From contig CACISK010000006.1 in the NCBI GenBank assembly GCA_902589315.1, forward strand, positions 1 through 53,812: a DNA stretch of 53,812 bases, in the 5' to 3' direction. The translations under genes were made by a program, and so were the position numbers. Source of the stretch: an uncultured Pelagibacteraceae bacterium. Its GTDB lineage: Bacteria; Pseudomonadota; Alphaproteobacteria; Pelagibacterales; Pelagibacteraceae. Shown here in pieces: positions 36,965 through 44,329 of the stretch. How positions within the stretch are numbered: the first letter of the stretch is position 1; each line of letters begins with the position of its first letter. The notes below the pieces were generated by a model. That model saw only the letters and a program-made list of their open reading frames with translations. It was not told where the DNA came from and made no database searches.

Positions 36965-37011
36965 TTTTTGCCTCTTTTTTTGCTTTTTTTAACACTCGAA
37001 TCATGGATTTA

Positions 37012-37039
37012 AATGTACACATTTTGTTCTCATTGGCAA
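37012..37039 (-). promoter_or_regulatory. recA promoter with candidate LexA box
   Basis: On the minus strand, TTGCCA (37039-37034) and TACATT (37017-37012) form -35 and -10 elements 16 bases apart. Between and overlapping them is GAAC-AAAATGT-GTAC (37029-37015), which matches seven of eight fixed positions of the alphaproteobacterial SOS operator GAAC-N7-GAAC. The position would block RNA polymerase. The second half-site is imperfect, so confidence is moderate; the perfect copy upstream of umuD supports it. Confidence 0.6.
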
Positions 37040-37071
37040 TATATTTCTCAAAATAGTTTAAAATCGTTAAA

Positions 37072-38364
37072 TTACTTGAGTTTTAGGTATTCTCTATTCA
37101 ATAAACCAATAGCTTTTAGAACATTGTATTGGGCTATGAGATTATTTCTCTCAGATTCTGCTAAAGAAATTTTTGCAGCCAATAACAAAGAGTTTGATTG
37201 AATAACATCTAGCGTTGTTCTTGAACCTCTTTCATACTCTGCAGTTATTCCTTCGTTGGCAATTTTTGCTGCTCTAACTTGAGATCTTACAGAATTTAAA
37301 AAACTTTTAGATGCTTCAAGATTTGACCATACACTTCCAACATTTTTTTCAGTAGTTTTTACTGCATCCTCAAATAATAAAATTTTTCTAGTTTTTAGAT
37401 TTGTATTCTTGTTTATTTTTGCACGTTTACTTCCACCTGAATAAAATGGCCAGCTAATTGTTGCTTTAAGTGTATCCTTTTCTCTTTGATCATAAGTTGA
37501 ACTAAAATCGTCAGCATAAGATCTTTCTAAAGATAAAGATGCGCTAGGTTTTAAGTCACTTTCAGCAATTGCAATATCCATTTCGGACTGATTTAATTCT
37601 AGTTTAGCGATCATTATATCTGGGTTGTTCTCTCTTGCTAAATTGATTGCTGTACTAAGTTCACTTGGAACTCCTACAATTGCACTGTTTGTCTTTTTTA
37701 ATTCATTGGTATTTAAAAGTTTACCAATGATATTTTCATAATTTAATTTGTTAATCATTAATTCGCTTCTTGCTTGAGTTAGTTGAGCACTTGCTCCCGC
37801 AAGTGAGGATTCGGTTTGTGATAAATCCGCAGTTTTTATTTGTCCTCTATCTAATCTAACTTTATCATTTTCAAGTTGTTTAATAAGTAAATTTAAATTT
37901 TGCCTATTAATTGCAACTTTTTCTCTTGATAAAATTACAGATGTAAAAGCTTCTATAGCACTGTAAAGAACATCTTGTTCTTTTTTAAATAATTTTGCTT
38001 TTGCAAGTTCTAAACCTATTAAATTTTTTTCATAATTAAGGTCTCTTCCAAAATCCAATAAGGTTTGCTCTAATTTTATGGATGTTGTGAATGGGTCTAC
38101 ATCACTGATTGTTGCATCACCACCACTTTGATTTGTAAGTTTATTTGTTTCTTCAAGGCTCTTAGACCCACTTAAACTCAAAGAAGGCATATAATCAGCT
38201 TTAGATATATTTAGATCTTCTTCTGATGCTTTTATATTTTCTCTCTCAGCATTTAATTGTTTATTATTATTATAAGTTTCATTTAATGCTTCATATAATG
38301 TGACAGCTAGCGATTGAGCTGTTAACCAAAAAAAACTAACAATTATTATTAATATTTTTTTCAT
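37072..38364 (-). CDS. TolC-family outer membrane efflux protein
   Basis: A 430-residue exported protein (signal peptide residues 1-20, ending SLAV) with the duplicated coiled-coil/beta layout of outer membrane efflux factors. SNPSLS-like PSLSLSGSKSLEE and LEQTLLDFGRDLNYEKN are in the first half, and PSASLSLERSYADDFSS plus ISWPFYSGGSKRAKINKNTN in the second. Such proteins form trimeric exit ducts for RND, MFS or type I secretion pumps. No inner-membrane or adaptor partner is encoded nearby. The start overlaps the stop of the upstream kinase gene by one base. Confidence 0.92.
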   Translation of the reverse strand: MKKILIIIVSFFWLTAQSLAVTLYEALNETYNNNKQLNAERENIKASEEDLNISKADYMPSLSLSGSKSLEETNKLTNQSGGDATISDVDPFTTSIKLEQTLLDFGRDLNYEKNLIGLELAKAKLFKKEQDVLYSAIEAFTSVILSREKVAINRQNLNLLIKQLENDKVRLDRGQIKTADLSQTESSLAGASAQLTQARSELMINKLNYENIIGKLLNTNELKKTNSAIVGVPSELSTAINLARENNPDIMIAKLELNQSEMDIAIAESDLKPSASLSLERSYADDFSSTYDQREKDTLKATISWPFYSGGSKRAKINKNTNLKTRKILLFEDAVKTTEKNVGSVWSNLEASKSFLNSVRSQVRAAKIANEGITAEYERGSRTTLDVIQSNSLLLAAKISLAESERNNLIAQYNVLKAIGLLNREYLKLK

Positions 38365-39290
38365 TAATTGTACTTTACAGAATTTATTTGATGATTAGAA
38401 TTTAATTTAATAATTATAGATGCGTATTTTGGCGCATATTTAAACATATTTTGTGTAATTCTCTGGTAAGTTTGCATAAATTTTAAAACTTCCTTTTTTG
38501 TCATAATTTTTTGTTTTGTTTTTTTATTCTTATTTTTTAATTTAAGTTTTTTTTCCTGAATAACTCTCCACTTTTGTAATAAACTAAAATTTTCTGCCCT
38601 TAAAAATAATAAACAATCGAGCTTACTATAAAGTTTCTTGTATCCTTTTTTTAGCTGGTCATTAACATGTTTTCTCCAGATTAATTTATTATCATCATTT
38701 TTTTCCATCATATTTACACTTTTTTTTAATGTTTTTAAGCTTTCAGGTCTTGCTCCAACACACCAACCTTCAAAAATGATTACATCTGGTCTGCTATTTA
38801 CTTTATACCAATTTTTTTTTGTATATCTGTCATCAATTGCCTTATCGAACTTGGGTAACATAATTGATCTAAATTTTCTAGAGTTTGCTTTTTTAATAAA
38901 GTTAGACATATAATTTATATCATGTGTTCCAGGTACGCCTCTTGTCAATAATAATGGATGAACTTTCTTTGATAACTTTATTCTATCATTCTTTGTTTTG
39001 TAAATATCATCAATTGATATTTTGAAAACTTTTAACTTAAAATATTTTTTTAAAATTATCATTAAGATTGAGCTTATAGTAGTTTTTCCAGTTCCTTGTC
39101 CTCCTGTTAAACCAACAATATAAGGTTTATTAAAATTTATTTTTTTTGCAATCCAGAAACTCATTGGGATAAGATAATGTTTTAACATCTTGTCTTTGTT
39201 TTTAAATTTATCAGAAGATGTTTCTTGTGTTTTAATAAACTTGTAGCAATCTTTTTTTACTTTATTTAAACAATCCTCAACTAAATTCAT
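38364..39290 (-). CDS. P-loop kinase resembling D-glycerate 3-kinase
   Basis: A 308-residue kinase of the plant/yeast glycerate 3-kinase/phosphoribulokinase-like family. Visible features: Walker A GLTGGQGTGKTT at about residues 60-71, DD(I/F)Y-type ISIDDIYKTKNDR, LTRGVPGTHD, the LPKFDKAIDDRYTKKNW segment and FEGWCVGARPE. If correct it makes 3-phosphoglycerate from glycerate, linking photorespiratory-type C2/glycine metabolism to glycolysis. It is upstream of the TolC-like gene with a one-base overlap and follows the GFA gene by 6 bases on the same strand. The substrate is inferred from the family only. Confidence 0.8.
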   Translation of the reverse strand: MNLVEDCLNKVKKDCYKFIKTQETSSDKFKNKDKMLKHYLIPMSFWIAKKINFNKPYIVGLTGGQGTGKTTISSILMIILKKYFKLKVFKISIDDIYKTKNDRIKLSKKVHPLLLTRGVPGTHDINYMSNFIKKANSRKFRSIMLPKFDKAIDDRYTKKNWYKVNSRPDVIIFEGWCVGARPESLKTLKKSVNMMEKNDDNKLIWRKHVNDQLKKGYKKLYSKLDCLLFLRAENFSLLQKWRVIQEKKLKLKNKNKKTKQKIMTKKEVLKFMQTYQRITQNMFKYAPKYASIIIKLNSNHQINSVKYN

Positions 39291-39296
39291 TTTGAT

Positions 39297-39659
39297 TTAT
39301 TTTTGGTCAAGCGGATGATTGTTACCGTCATTAATCGAAACATCTTTATATTCGAAAGGATCAACTCCCTCAACACATCCAATATTTATCATATGTAATT
39401 TTGGATTACTTCTTGGCCTTGTATGTGTAAAAATTCCACAGATAGAGCAAAAATAATGTTTAGCTGTGTTAGTATAAAATTGATATAAAGTTAACTTATC
39501 TTCTCCTTTAGTAATCTTCATATCATTTTCTCCAATCGGAGACATAACATAGCCCTTTCTTTTGCATACAGAACAATTGCATCTTAAAACTTTTTCAAAT
39601 TTATCTGGAACATTAACCTCTGCTTCAACCGCACCACAGTGACATGTTAGTTTTTTCAT
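39297..39659 (-). CDS. GFA/CENP-V-family zinc protein
   Basis: A 120-residue protein with the cysteine pattern of the glutathione-dependent formaldehyde-activating (GFA) family: CHCGAVEAEV at residues 5-14, RCNCSVCKRKGYV near 28-38 and FCSICGIFTHTRPR near 70. These bind structural and exchangeable zinc. GFA proteins were once linked to formaldehyde-glutathione condensation; that role is debated, so I do not assign the reaction. In a window with formate dehydrogenase and the glycine cleavage system, a C1 role is attractive. It leads the minus-strand set GFA-kinase-TolC. Confidence 0.85.
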   Translation of the reverse strand: MKKLTCHCGAVEAEVNVPDKFEKVLRCNCSVCKRKGYVMSPIGENDMKITKGEDKLTLYQFYTNTAKHYFCSICGIFTHTRPRSNPKLHMINIGCVEGVDPFEYKDVSINDGNNHPLDQK

Positions 39660-39740
39660 TTTTTTATCCTTTAAATTTTTTGATAATTCTTTGTATTTAA
39701 ACTTTTAACTCATATTTTCATAAACTATAACTTGTTAAAG

Positions 39741-39749
39741 TTATCCACA
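39741..39749 (+). promoter_or_regulatory. DnaA-box-like site
   Basis: The sequence TTATCCACA matches the DnaA box consensus TTATNCACA exactly. It lies in the 217-base divergent region between the GFA gene and umuD. It is a single box; no second box was seen beside it, so DnaA binding is possible but chance cannot be excluded in AT-rich DNA. Confidence 0.4.
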
Positions 39750-39779
39750 GTGATACTAAATCTTGTTTCGATGTTCTCG

Positions 39780-39801
39780 TTTTGATTCACTTTTGATTCA
39801 C
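39780..39801. repeat. Two-copy tandem 11-base repeat upstream of umuD
   Basis: The unit TTTTGATTCAC occurs twice head to tail at 39780-39790 and 39791-39801. It lies 25 bases upstream of the umuD -35 element and could be an activator or repressor site. No known binding motif is recognised. Confidence 0.7.
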
Positions 39802-39825
39802 TTACAGACTCAAAATACAACCTAA

Positions 39826-39872
39826 TTGACACTATTGTATAACTCATGTACTAATAAGAACAAAACAAGAAC
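39826..39872 (+). promoter_or_regulatory. umuDC SOS promoter and LexA operator
   Basis: A consensus -35 TTGACA lies at 39826-39831, with a weak -10 TACTAA at 39849-39854 (17-base spacer). A perfect alphaproteobacterial SOS operator GAACAAAACAAGAAC (GAAC-N7-GAAC) is at 39858-39872, over the expected transcription start and 4 bases before the umuD ATG. Binding of LexA there should block transcription. The short leader leaves no Shine-Dalgarno outside the operator. Confidence 0.78.
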
Positions 39873-39876
39873 ACTT

Positions 39877-40272
39877 ATGAAGCTAACAATACCTTATTAT
39901 TTACATAAAGCAGGAGCTGGTTTTCCTTCCCCTGCAACTGACTACATAGAAGAAGATATAGATTTAAACGTACATCTAATCAAAAATGTTCCAGCAACTT
40001 TCATAATAAGAGTTCAAGGAAAATCAATGGTGGATGTTGGAATAAATGATGGTGATTTATTAGTTGTAGACAAAAGCTTAACTCCAAAAAATTTTTCAAC
40101 TGTCATAGCAAATGTTCACGATGAACTCGTTGTTAAAACTTTAGTTAAAGAAAAAGATAAACAATTTTTAACGTCAGGATCTAAAGAATTTTCTGATCGA
40201 ATTTTAATTAATGAAGAACAAGATATTTTTATTTGGGGAGTAGTCACCTATGTCATACATTCAGTACACTAA
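39877..40272 (+). CDS. umuD: UmuD-type SOS mutagenesis protein
   Basis: A 131-residue S24 self-cleaving protein that, after RecA-stimulated cleavage, joins UmuC as DNA polymerase V. The catalytic Ser50 is in QGKSMVDVG and Lys87 in HDELVVKTLVK, exactly 10 lower than the E. coli numbers 60 and 97. Cleavage is expected at Ala14-Gly15 in AGAGFPSPATDY, so the removable arm is 14 rather than 24 residues. I take the ATG at 39877; an in-frame upstream TTG coincides with the promoter -35 and cannot be the start. It overlaps umuC by 23 bases. Confidence 0.94.
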   Translation: MKLTIPYYLHKAGAGFPSPATDYIEEDIDLNVHLIKNVPATFIIRVQGKSMVDVGINDGDLLVVDKSLTPKNFSTVIANVHDELVVKTLVKEKDKQFLTSGSKEFSDRILINEEQDIFIWGVVTYVIHSVH

Positions 40273-41527
40273 AAAATTAGCACTAGTTGACTGTAATTCT
40301 TTCTATGTTTCTTGTGAAAGACTATTTAATCCAAAAATAAGGAAAAAACCTGTTGTAGTTTTATCTAATAATGACGGCTGTATAGTTTCACGATCCACTG
40401 AAGCAAAAGCTTTAGGAATTAAAATGGGTGAACCTTACTTTAAAGCAAAAGATATTATTATCAAAAATGATGTACAAGTATTCTCATCAAATTATTCTTT
40501 GTATGGAGATTTATCTAGAAGAGTAATGAGAACTTTAAAAAGATTTAACTCTGATATTGAAGTTTATTCAATTGATGAAGCATTTATGGATTTATCAAAT
40601 TTTTCTGACAATGAAGTAGAGCAAGTTGGAAGAGAAATTAGAGAAACAGTTTTAAAGTGGACTGGTATTCCAACCAGTATAGGAATAGCTAAAACTAAAA
40701 CTTTAAGCAAAGTTGCAAATCATATAGCTAAGAAAAAACAATCAGGTGTTACAAGTTTAATTGGAATAGAAAATCTCGATCCTATTCTTGAAAAAATTGA
40801 TATTAACGATGTTTGGGGTGTTGGAAGACAGATGACAAAGTTTTATCAAAAAAATGGAATTTATAATGCTAAACAATTAAAAAATAAATCAAACACCTGG
40901 ATTAAAAAATCCTCAAATGTTCTAAGTTCAAGAACAGCAATGGAACTTAGAGGTGTACCTTGTATTGATTTGGAAAAAACTGCATCAAAAAGAAAAAGCT
41001 GTGTAGTATCAAGATCATTTGGAAAAAGAATAGAAAAATTCCAAGAACTTGAAGAAGCTGTTGCTAGTTATTGTTTAAATGCATCAGAAAAGATAAGATC
41101 TGAAAACCTTGTTGCAAAAGCTGTTATGGTATTTGTTAGAACAAGTCCTTTTCAAAAACAATTTGGTTTTTATTCAAACTCCAGAACTGTTGATTTTCCT
41201 ATAGCAACTAACAATAGTATAGAGATCGTAAAAAATGCTTTATCTGTCTTAAAAGTAATCTTTAGAAAGGGGCATCGTTATCAAAAAGCAGGAGTGATGC
41301 TAACCGGATTAATAGATGCTGAAAATAATGAAAACTTATTTTCATCAGCAAAAGACGAGAGAATTAATAGATTAATGAGATCAATTGATAATACAAATTA
41401 TAGATATGGGAGATCGACATTAAGTCTCGCAAGTGCCGGTGTTAGAAAGTCCTGGAGTATGAAAAGAGATTATAACTCAAAAATAGATACTGCTGATTTC
41501 TATTGTTTGCCAACAATCAGAGCTTAA
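40250..41527 (+). CDS. umuC: DNA polymerase V catalytic subunit UmuC (Y-family)
   Basis: A 425-residue translesion polymerase. The palm motifs are LALVDCNSFYVSCERLF with the first catalytic Asp, the steric and fingers region VVVLSNNDGCIVSRSTEAKALGIK, and VYSIDEAFMDLS with the Asp-Glu pair. Little-finger and C-terminal sequences such as GHRYQKAGVMLTGL and ENLF (a remnant of the QLNLF-type clamp-binding motif) match UmuC rather than DinB. It starts 23 bases inside umuD, so the two are co-translated under the LexA operator. Length is as in E. coli (422). Confidence 0.94.
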   Translation: MSYIQYTKKLALVDCNSFYVSCERLFNPKIRKKPVVVLSNNDGCIVSRSTEAKALGIKMGEPYFKAKDIIIKNDVQVFSSNYSLYGDLSRRVMRTLKRFNSDIEVYSIDEAFMDLSNFSDNEVEQVGREIRETVLKWTGIPTSIGIAKTKTLSKVANHIAKKKQSGVTSLIGIENLDPILEKIDINDVWGVGRQMTKFYQKNGIYNAKQLKNKSNTWIKKSSNVLSSRTAMELRGVPCIDLEKTASKRKSCVVSRSFGKRIEKFQELEEAVASYCLNASEKIRSENLVAKAVMVFVRTSPFQKQFGFYSNSRTVDFPIATNNSIEIVKNALSVLKVIFRKGHRYQKAGVMLTGLIDAENNENLFSSAKDERINRLMRSIDNTNYRYGRSTLSLASAGVRKSWSMKRDYNSKIDTADFYCLPTIRA

Positions 41528-41532
41528 AAAAA

Positions 41533-42402
41533 TTATTTTATCGTATCAATACTTTCAATATTACTAAGAGAATTATTTAATTCCTCTAAATTTTCTCTTC
41601 TACCAATCATTACAACTGATAATCCAAATGCGATAATTAGAGCTAAGGGGATAGCTGTAACAATGCTTATGTAATCAGCCATTAAGATTAAATAAATAGC
41701 ATAAAATAAAATTGATCGAATAATAACTGTAGATTTAAAAACAGCTATGATTGCTAAAGAATGCTTAATTAAATTTTTAAAACTCATTTTAGAAGGACCA
41801 AAATATCTTGTCCCTCTTTCTGAAGGAGAAGAAGATCTGTCTTCTTCTAATTTTGCCAAAGCTCCAGAAAAGCTGCACCAAGTAGATTTATCGTTTATTA
41901 ATTTCTCAACAGTTGATTTTGGAAGACACGTATAATTTCCAAATTTTATCGAATGACCAGTAAATACATAAGTTATTATTTTATGGAAATGATAACAAGT
42001 TTTAAAAATAATATTTTCAGACCTTTTTACTCTTTCTCCTACAATTGGCTTTCCTTCGTCATATTTTATGTATTCTAGAAAACTTTTGATTTCTTCTGGC
42101 CTATCTTCACCATCAGAATCCATTGGGATTACATAATCAAATTCTTTATTTTGAAATATATGTTTAAGCCCAGTTGCAATGCATCTTCCATGTCCTTGAT
42201 TGTTTCTAATATTTAAGATTTCAACAGATAATAGGTTTTCTGTATTGGAAATAGAGGTTGGTTTTTCCTCAGTTGATGCATCATTGACAATGACAAGAGA
42301 AAATTCTGCATCTAAGTCTTTTACAATTGTATTTATTTCTTCAATTAATTTTGAAGCTGATTTCCAGTCATTGTAAACTGGTGTTAAAATAGTAATTTTC
42401 AT
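41533..42402 (-). CDS. Family 2 glycosyltransferase with C-terminal membrane anchor
   Basis: A 289-residue GT2 enzyme. The start MKITILTPVYNDWKSASKLIEEI, SLVIVNDAST, and the metal-binding PMDSDGED (DxD-type) define the GT-A catalytic domain. Two hydrophobic segments near residues 225-265 (VIIRSILFYAIYLILMADYI and following AIPLALIIAFGLSVVMI) anchor it in the inner membrane, as in polyprenyl-phosphate sugar transferases. It lies downstream of a GT39-like transferase and a possible 34-residue membrane peptide on the same strand, suggesting a lipid-linked glycan or lipid A modification module. The sugar is unknown. Confidence 0.88.
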   Translation of the reverse strand: MKITILTPVYNDWKSASKLIEEINTIVKDLDAEFSLVIVNDASTEEKPTSISNTENLLSVEILNIRNNQGHGRCIATGLKHIFQNKEFDYVIPMDSDGEDRPEEIKSFLEYIKYDEGKPIVGERVKRSENIIFKTCYHFHKIITYVFTGHSIKFGNYTCLPKSTVEKLINDKSTWCSFSGALAKLEEDRSSSPSERGTRYFGPSKMSFKNLIKHSLAIIAVFKSTVIIRSILFYAIYLILMADYISIVTAIPLALIIAFGLSVVMIGRRENLEELNNSLSNIESIDTIK

Positions 42403-42406
42403 TTAT

Positions 42407-42511
42407 TTAACTTGCAAGCAACCTCAGTAATGAGGCTACAATTCCATGTCCAGACAACTCTATTATTACAACAATAAAGACGATGAAAAGTATGTTTTTA
42501 TTGAATTTCAT
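42407..42511 (-). CDS. Possible 34-residue single-helix membrane peptide
   Basis: The frame from ATG at 42511 to TAA at 42407 encodes a basic start (MKFNKN), a strongly hydrophobic stretch (ILFIVFIVVIIELSGHGIV) and a short end (ASLLRLLAS). It begins 2 bases after the GT39-like stop and ends 4 bases before the GT2 start, filling the gap between the two glycosyltransferases completely. An intramembrane Glu and His are notable. It could be a small partner subunit, or noncoding DNA with a chance frame. Confidence 0.5.
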   Translation of the reverse strand: MKFNKNILFIVFIVVIIELSGHGIVASLLRLLAS

Positions 42512-42513
42512 AT

Positions 42514-43833
42514 CTATGACCCAACACAAATCTTATCAATACACATATATTTTTCAAATGAATTCAATTTTTCCTTTGTAATAAAGCCTTTCCAAATAGG
42601 TCTTGAATTGATGTGATATGATAAATTTCCAGCTGCCCATTCATCACCAAGGACATATTTAATAGGATCATCATGTTGTTCGTGCCATGCCATTTGAACT
42701 TTTATAGCTATATCTCTTCCAGGATAATCAGTCCTTTTATCAGTATGAGATATTGAGACATAACCATACAAAATTGGAGATAATAAAAATAAAAATATAA
42801 ATCCTATTAAAAAGGAATTTAGCTTCTTAATGTTTATTTGATCTTTCAAAAGGTAAATAAATAAAGTTCCAAAGAATAAGTAAAAAGGGGTCATCCACAT
42901 AGTTCTAATTTTTGATCCGGTTATTAGCGCTGTCATAAAAACCAGAACAATTGGGACTAAATTAATAAATATTAAAAATAAAAGTTTTTCATCTTTTAAA
43001 TTAAATTTATTTGGAATTTTTTTTATTAGTAGCAAGACTAGAATTAAAAATGGTATTAAAATACCAATTTGTTTTAATGTGAATATCAATGGATATTTAA
43101 GATGATTTATCATCTGCCCTTCATCCAAGCCTGCACGAGCAAAACCATATTTAATTGTAATAAAATCATTATTGAATAACCAAATTATATGTGGGATTAA
43201 AATTACAAAAAATACTTCTAAAGAAACTAAATATTTAAAATCAAACTTTTTTGATTTTTTAAAAAATATTAAATATGCAAACAATAAATCTATTGCTACT
43301 AATAAATATATAAAAAGATATTTAGATAAAATACCGAAAGCTGCTGCGGATCCTAATAAAATACAATCATAAAGCTCAATTTTTTTACTATTGTATATTT
43401 TCCACGTATAATAAACAGTTAAACACCAAAAAGGTAATTGACAAACGTTTACATTAAATTCTGGAGTCGTAAAGTTATAGAAGTATATCGCTTCAATAAG
43501 AAAAACTGATAACAAACTCAAAGTGCCATCATGAAGAATTTCCTGTGATAATTTAAAAATGATGAAAAAAGATATCACTACAAAAATTTGACTTAAAAAA
43601 TAATAAGCCCAGTCTTGTGGTCCAAATATTTGAAAAAAAATTTCCGGAAAAAATGCACTTAATGGTGGATGTTTATTAAATCCCCAATCTAAATTACTAC
43701 CCCAAGCCAAAGCTTCAATTGTATCTAGAGGTAAATTTGAGTTTGTGATCGTAGGAACAACTGTCCATAGAATTAAGTGAGTCGTTACAAAAATATAAAA
43801 AATATTATTTGTATTTCTTTTGTTTAAGGCCAT
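42514..43833 (-). CDS. GT39/ArnT-like integral membrane glycosyltransferase
   Basis: A 439-residue membrane protein with roughly ten or more hydrophobic segments and the dolichyl-phosphate-mannose transferase/ArnT-type first loop: PLDTIEALAWGSNLDWGFNKHPPLSAF with acidic residues, near residues 30-57. Family members transfer a sugar from an undecaprenyl phosphate carrier to lipid A, glycans or proteins. I use the ATG at 43833; a TTG nine bases upstream is less likely. The downstream GT2 enzyme could charge the lipid carrier. The upstream gap to the dksA-like gene (70 bases) holds both promoters. Confidence 0.85.
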   Translation of the reverse strand: MALNKRNTNNIFYIFVTTHLILWTVVPTITNSNLPLDTIEALAWGSNLDWGFNKHPPLSAFFPEIFFQIFGPQDWAYYFLSQIFVVISFFIIFKLSQEILHDGTLSLLSVFLIEAIYFYNFTTPEFNVNVCQLPFWCLTVYYTWKIYNSKKIELYDCILLGSAAAFGILSKYLFIYLLVAIDLLFAYLIFFKKSKKFDFKYLVSLEVFFVILIPHIIWLFNNDFITIKYGFARAGLDEGQMINHLKYPLIFTLKQIGILIPFLILVLLLIKKIPNKFNLKDEKLLFLIFINLVPIVLVFMTALITGSKIRTMWMTPFYLFFGTLFIYLLKDQINIKKLNSFLIGFIFLFLLSPILYGYVSISHTDKRTDYPGRDIAIKVQMAWHEQHDDPIKYVLGDEWAAGNLSYHINSRPIWKGFITKEKLNSFEKYMCIDKICVGS

Positions 43834-43912
43834 TTTTATCAATCTATATTAATAAACCGTTCTTGACACTCATTTATTCATGAATATATTCACCAACTCA
43901 AAATAACTAGGT

Positions 43913-44329
43913 ATGGTAAGAATTTCAAAAACTTATACTCCAAAAGAAAAAGAGAAATATATGTGTGCTAAACATTTAGCGTATTTTAAGATGAAATTGA
44001 TGGAGTGGAAAAAAGATTTAAAGAGATCTAATAACGAGGCGATTTTTCAAGCATCCATGGATGATAATAGTGCATCAGCTGACATAGTTGATCAAGCAAG
44101 TTCATACACTGAAAAGAATGTAGAGATGAGAGCTATTAATAGACAAATCAAATTAATTTCTAAAATTGATGGTGCATTAAAGAAAATTCAGGATGGAACA
44201 TATGGTTTTTGTGAAGAAACTGGTGAGCCTATTGGTTTAAAAAGATTAATGGCAAGACCAGTTGCAACTCTTTGTATTGCAGCTCAAGAAAAACACGAAA
44301 AAGACGAAAAAGTTTACGCTGACGATTAA
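43913..44329 (+). CDS. dksA: DksA/TraR-family transcription factor with incomplete zinc finger
   Basis: A 138-residue RNA polymerase secondary-channel protein that works with ppGpp in the stringent response. The coiled-coil tip has DIVDQAS (Asp57-x2-Asp60-x-Ala62), matching the functional DxxDxA of E. coli DksA. The zinc-finger region reads GFCEETGEPI and TLCIAAQE: only Cys100 and Cys121 remain; the partners are Thr103 and Ala124. Two-Cys forms occur among alphaproteobacteria, so it is likely functional but may not bind zinc tightly. It is convergent with the GST gene, overlapping by 4 bases. Confidence 0.9.
   Translation: MVRISKTYTPKEKEKYMCAKHLAYFKMKLMEWKKDLKRSNNEAIFQASMDDNSASADIVDQASSYTEKNVEMRAINRQIKLISKIDGALKKIQDGTYGFCEETGEPIGLKRLMARPVATLCIAAQEKHEKDEKVYADD

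Noticed and set aside
39660-39876. Replication origin suggested by the DnaA box and repeats
   Set aside because: Only one DnaA box was seen and the flanking genes (GFA, umuDC) are not typical origin neighbours; kept only as a candidate binding site.
39826-39876. N-terminal extension of UmuD starting at a TTG
   Set aside because: That TTG is the consensus -35 element and the SOS operator would lie inside the coding sequence; residue spacing also supports the ATG at 39877.
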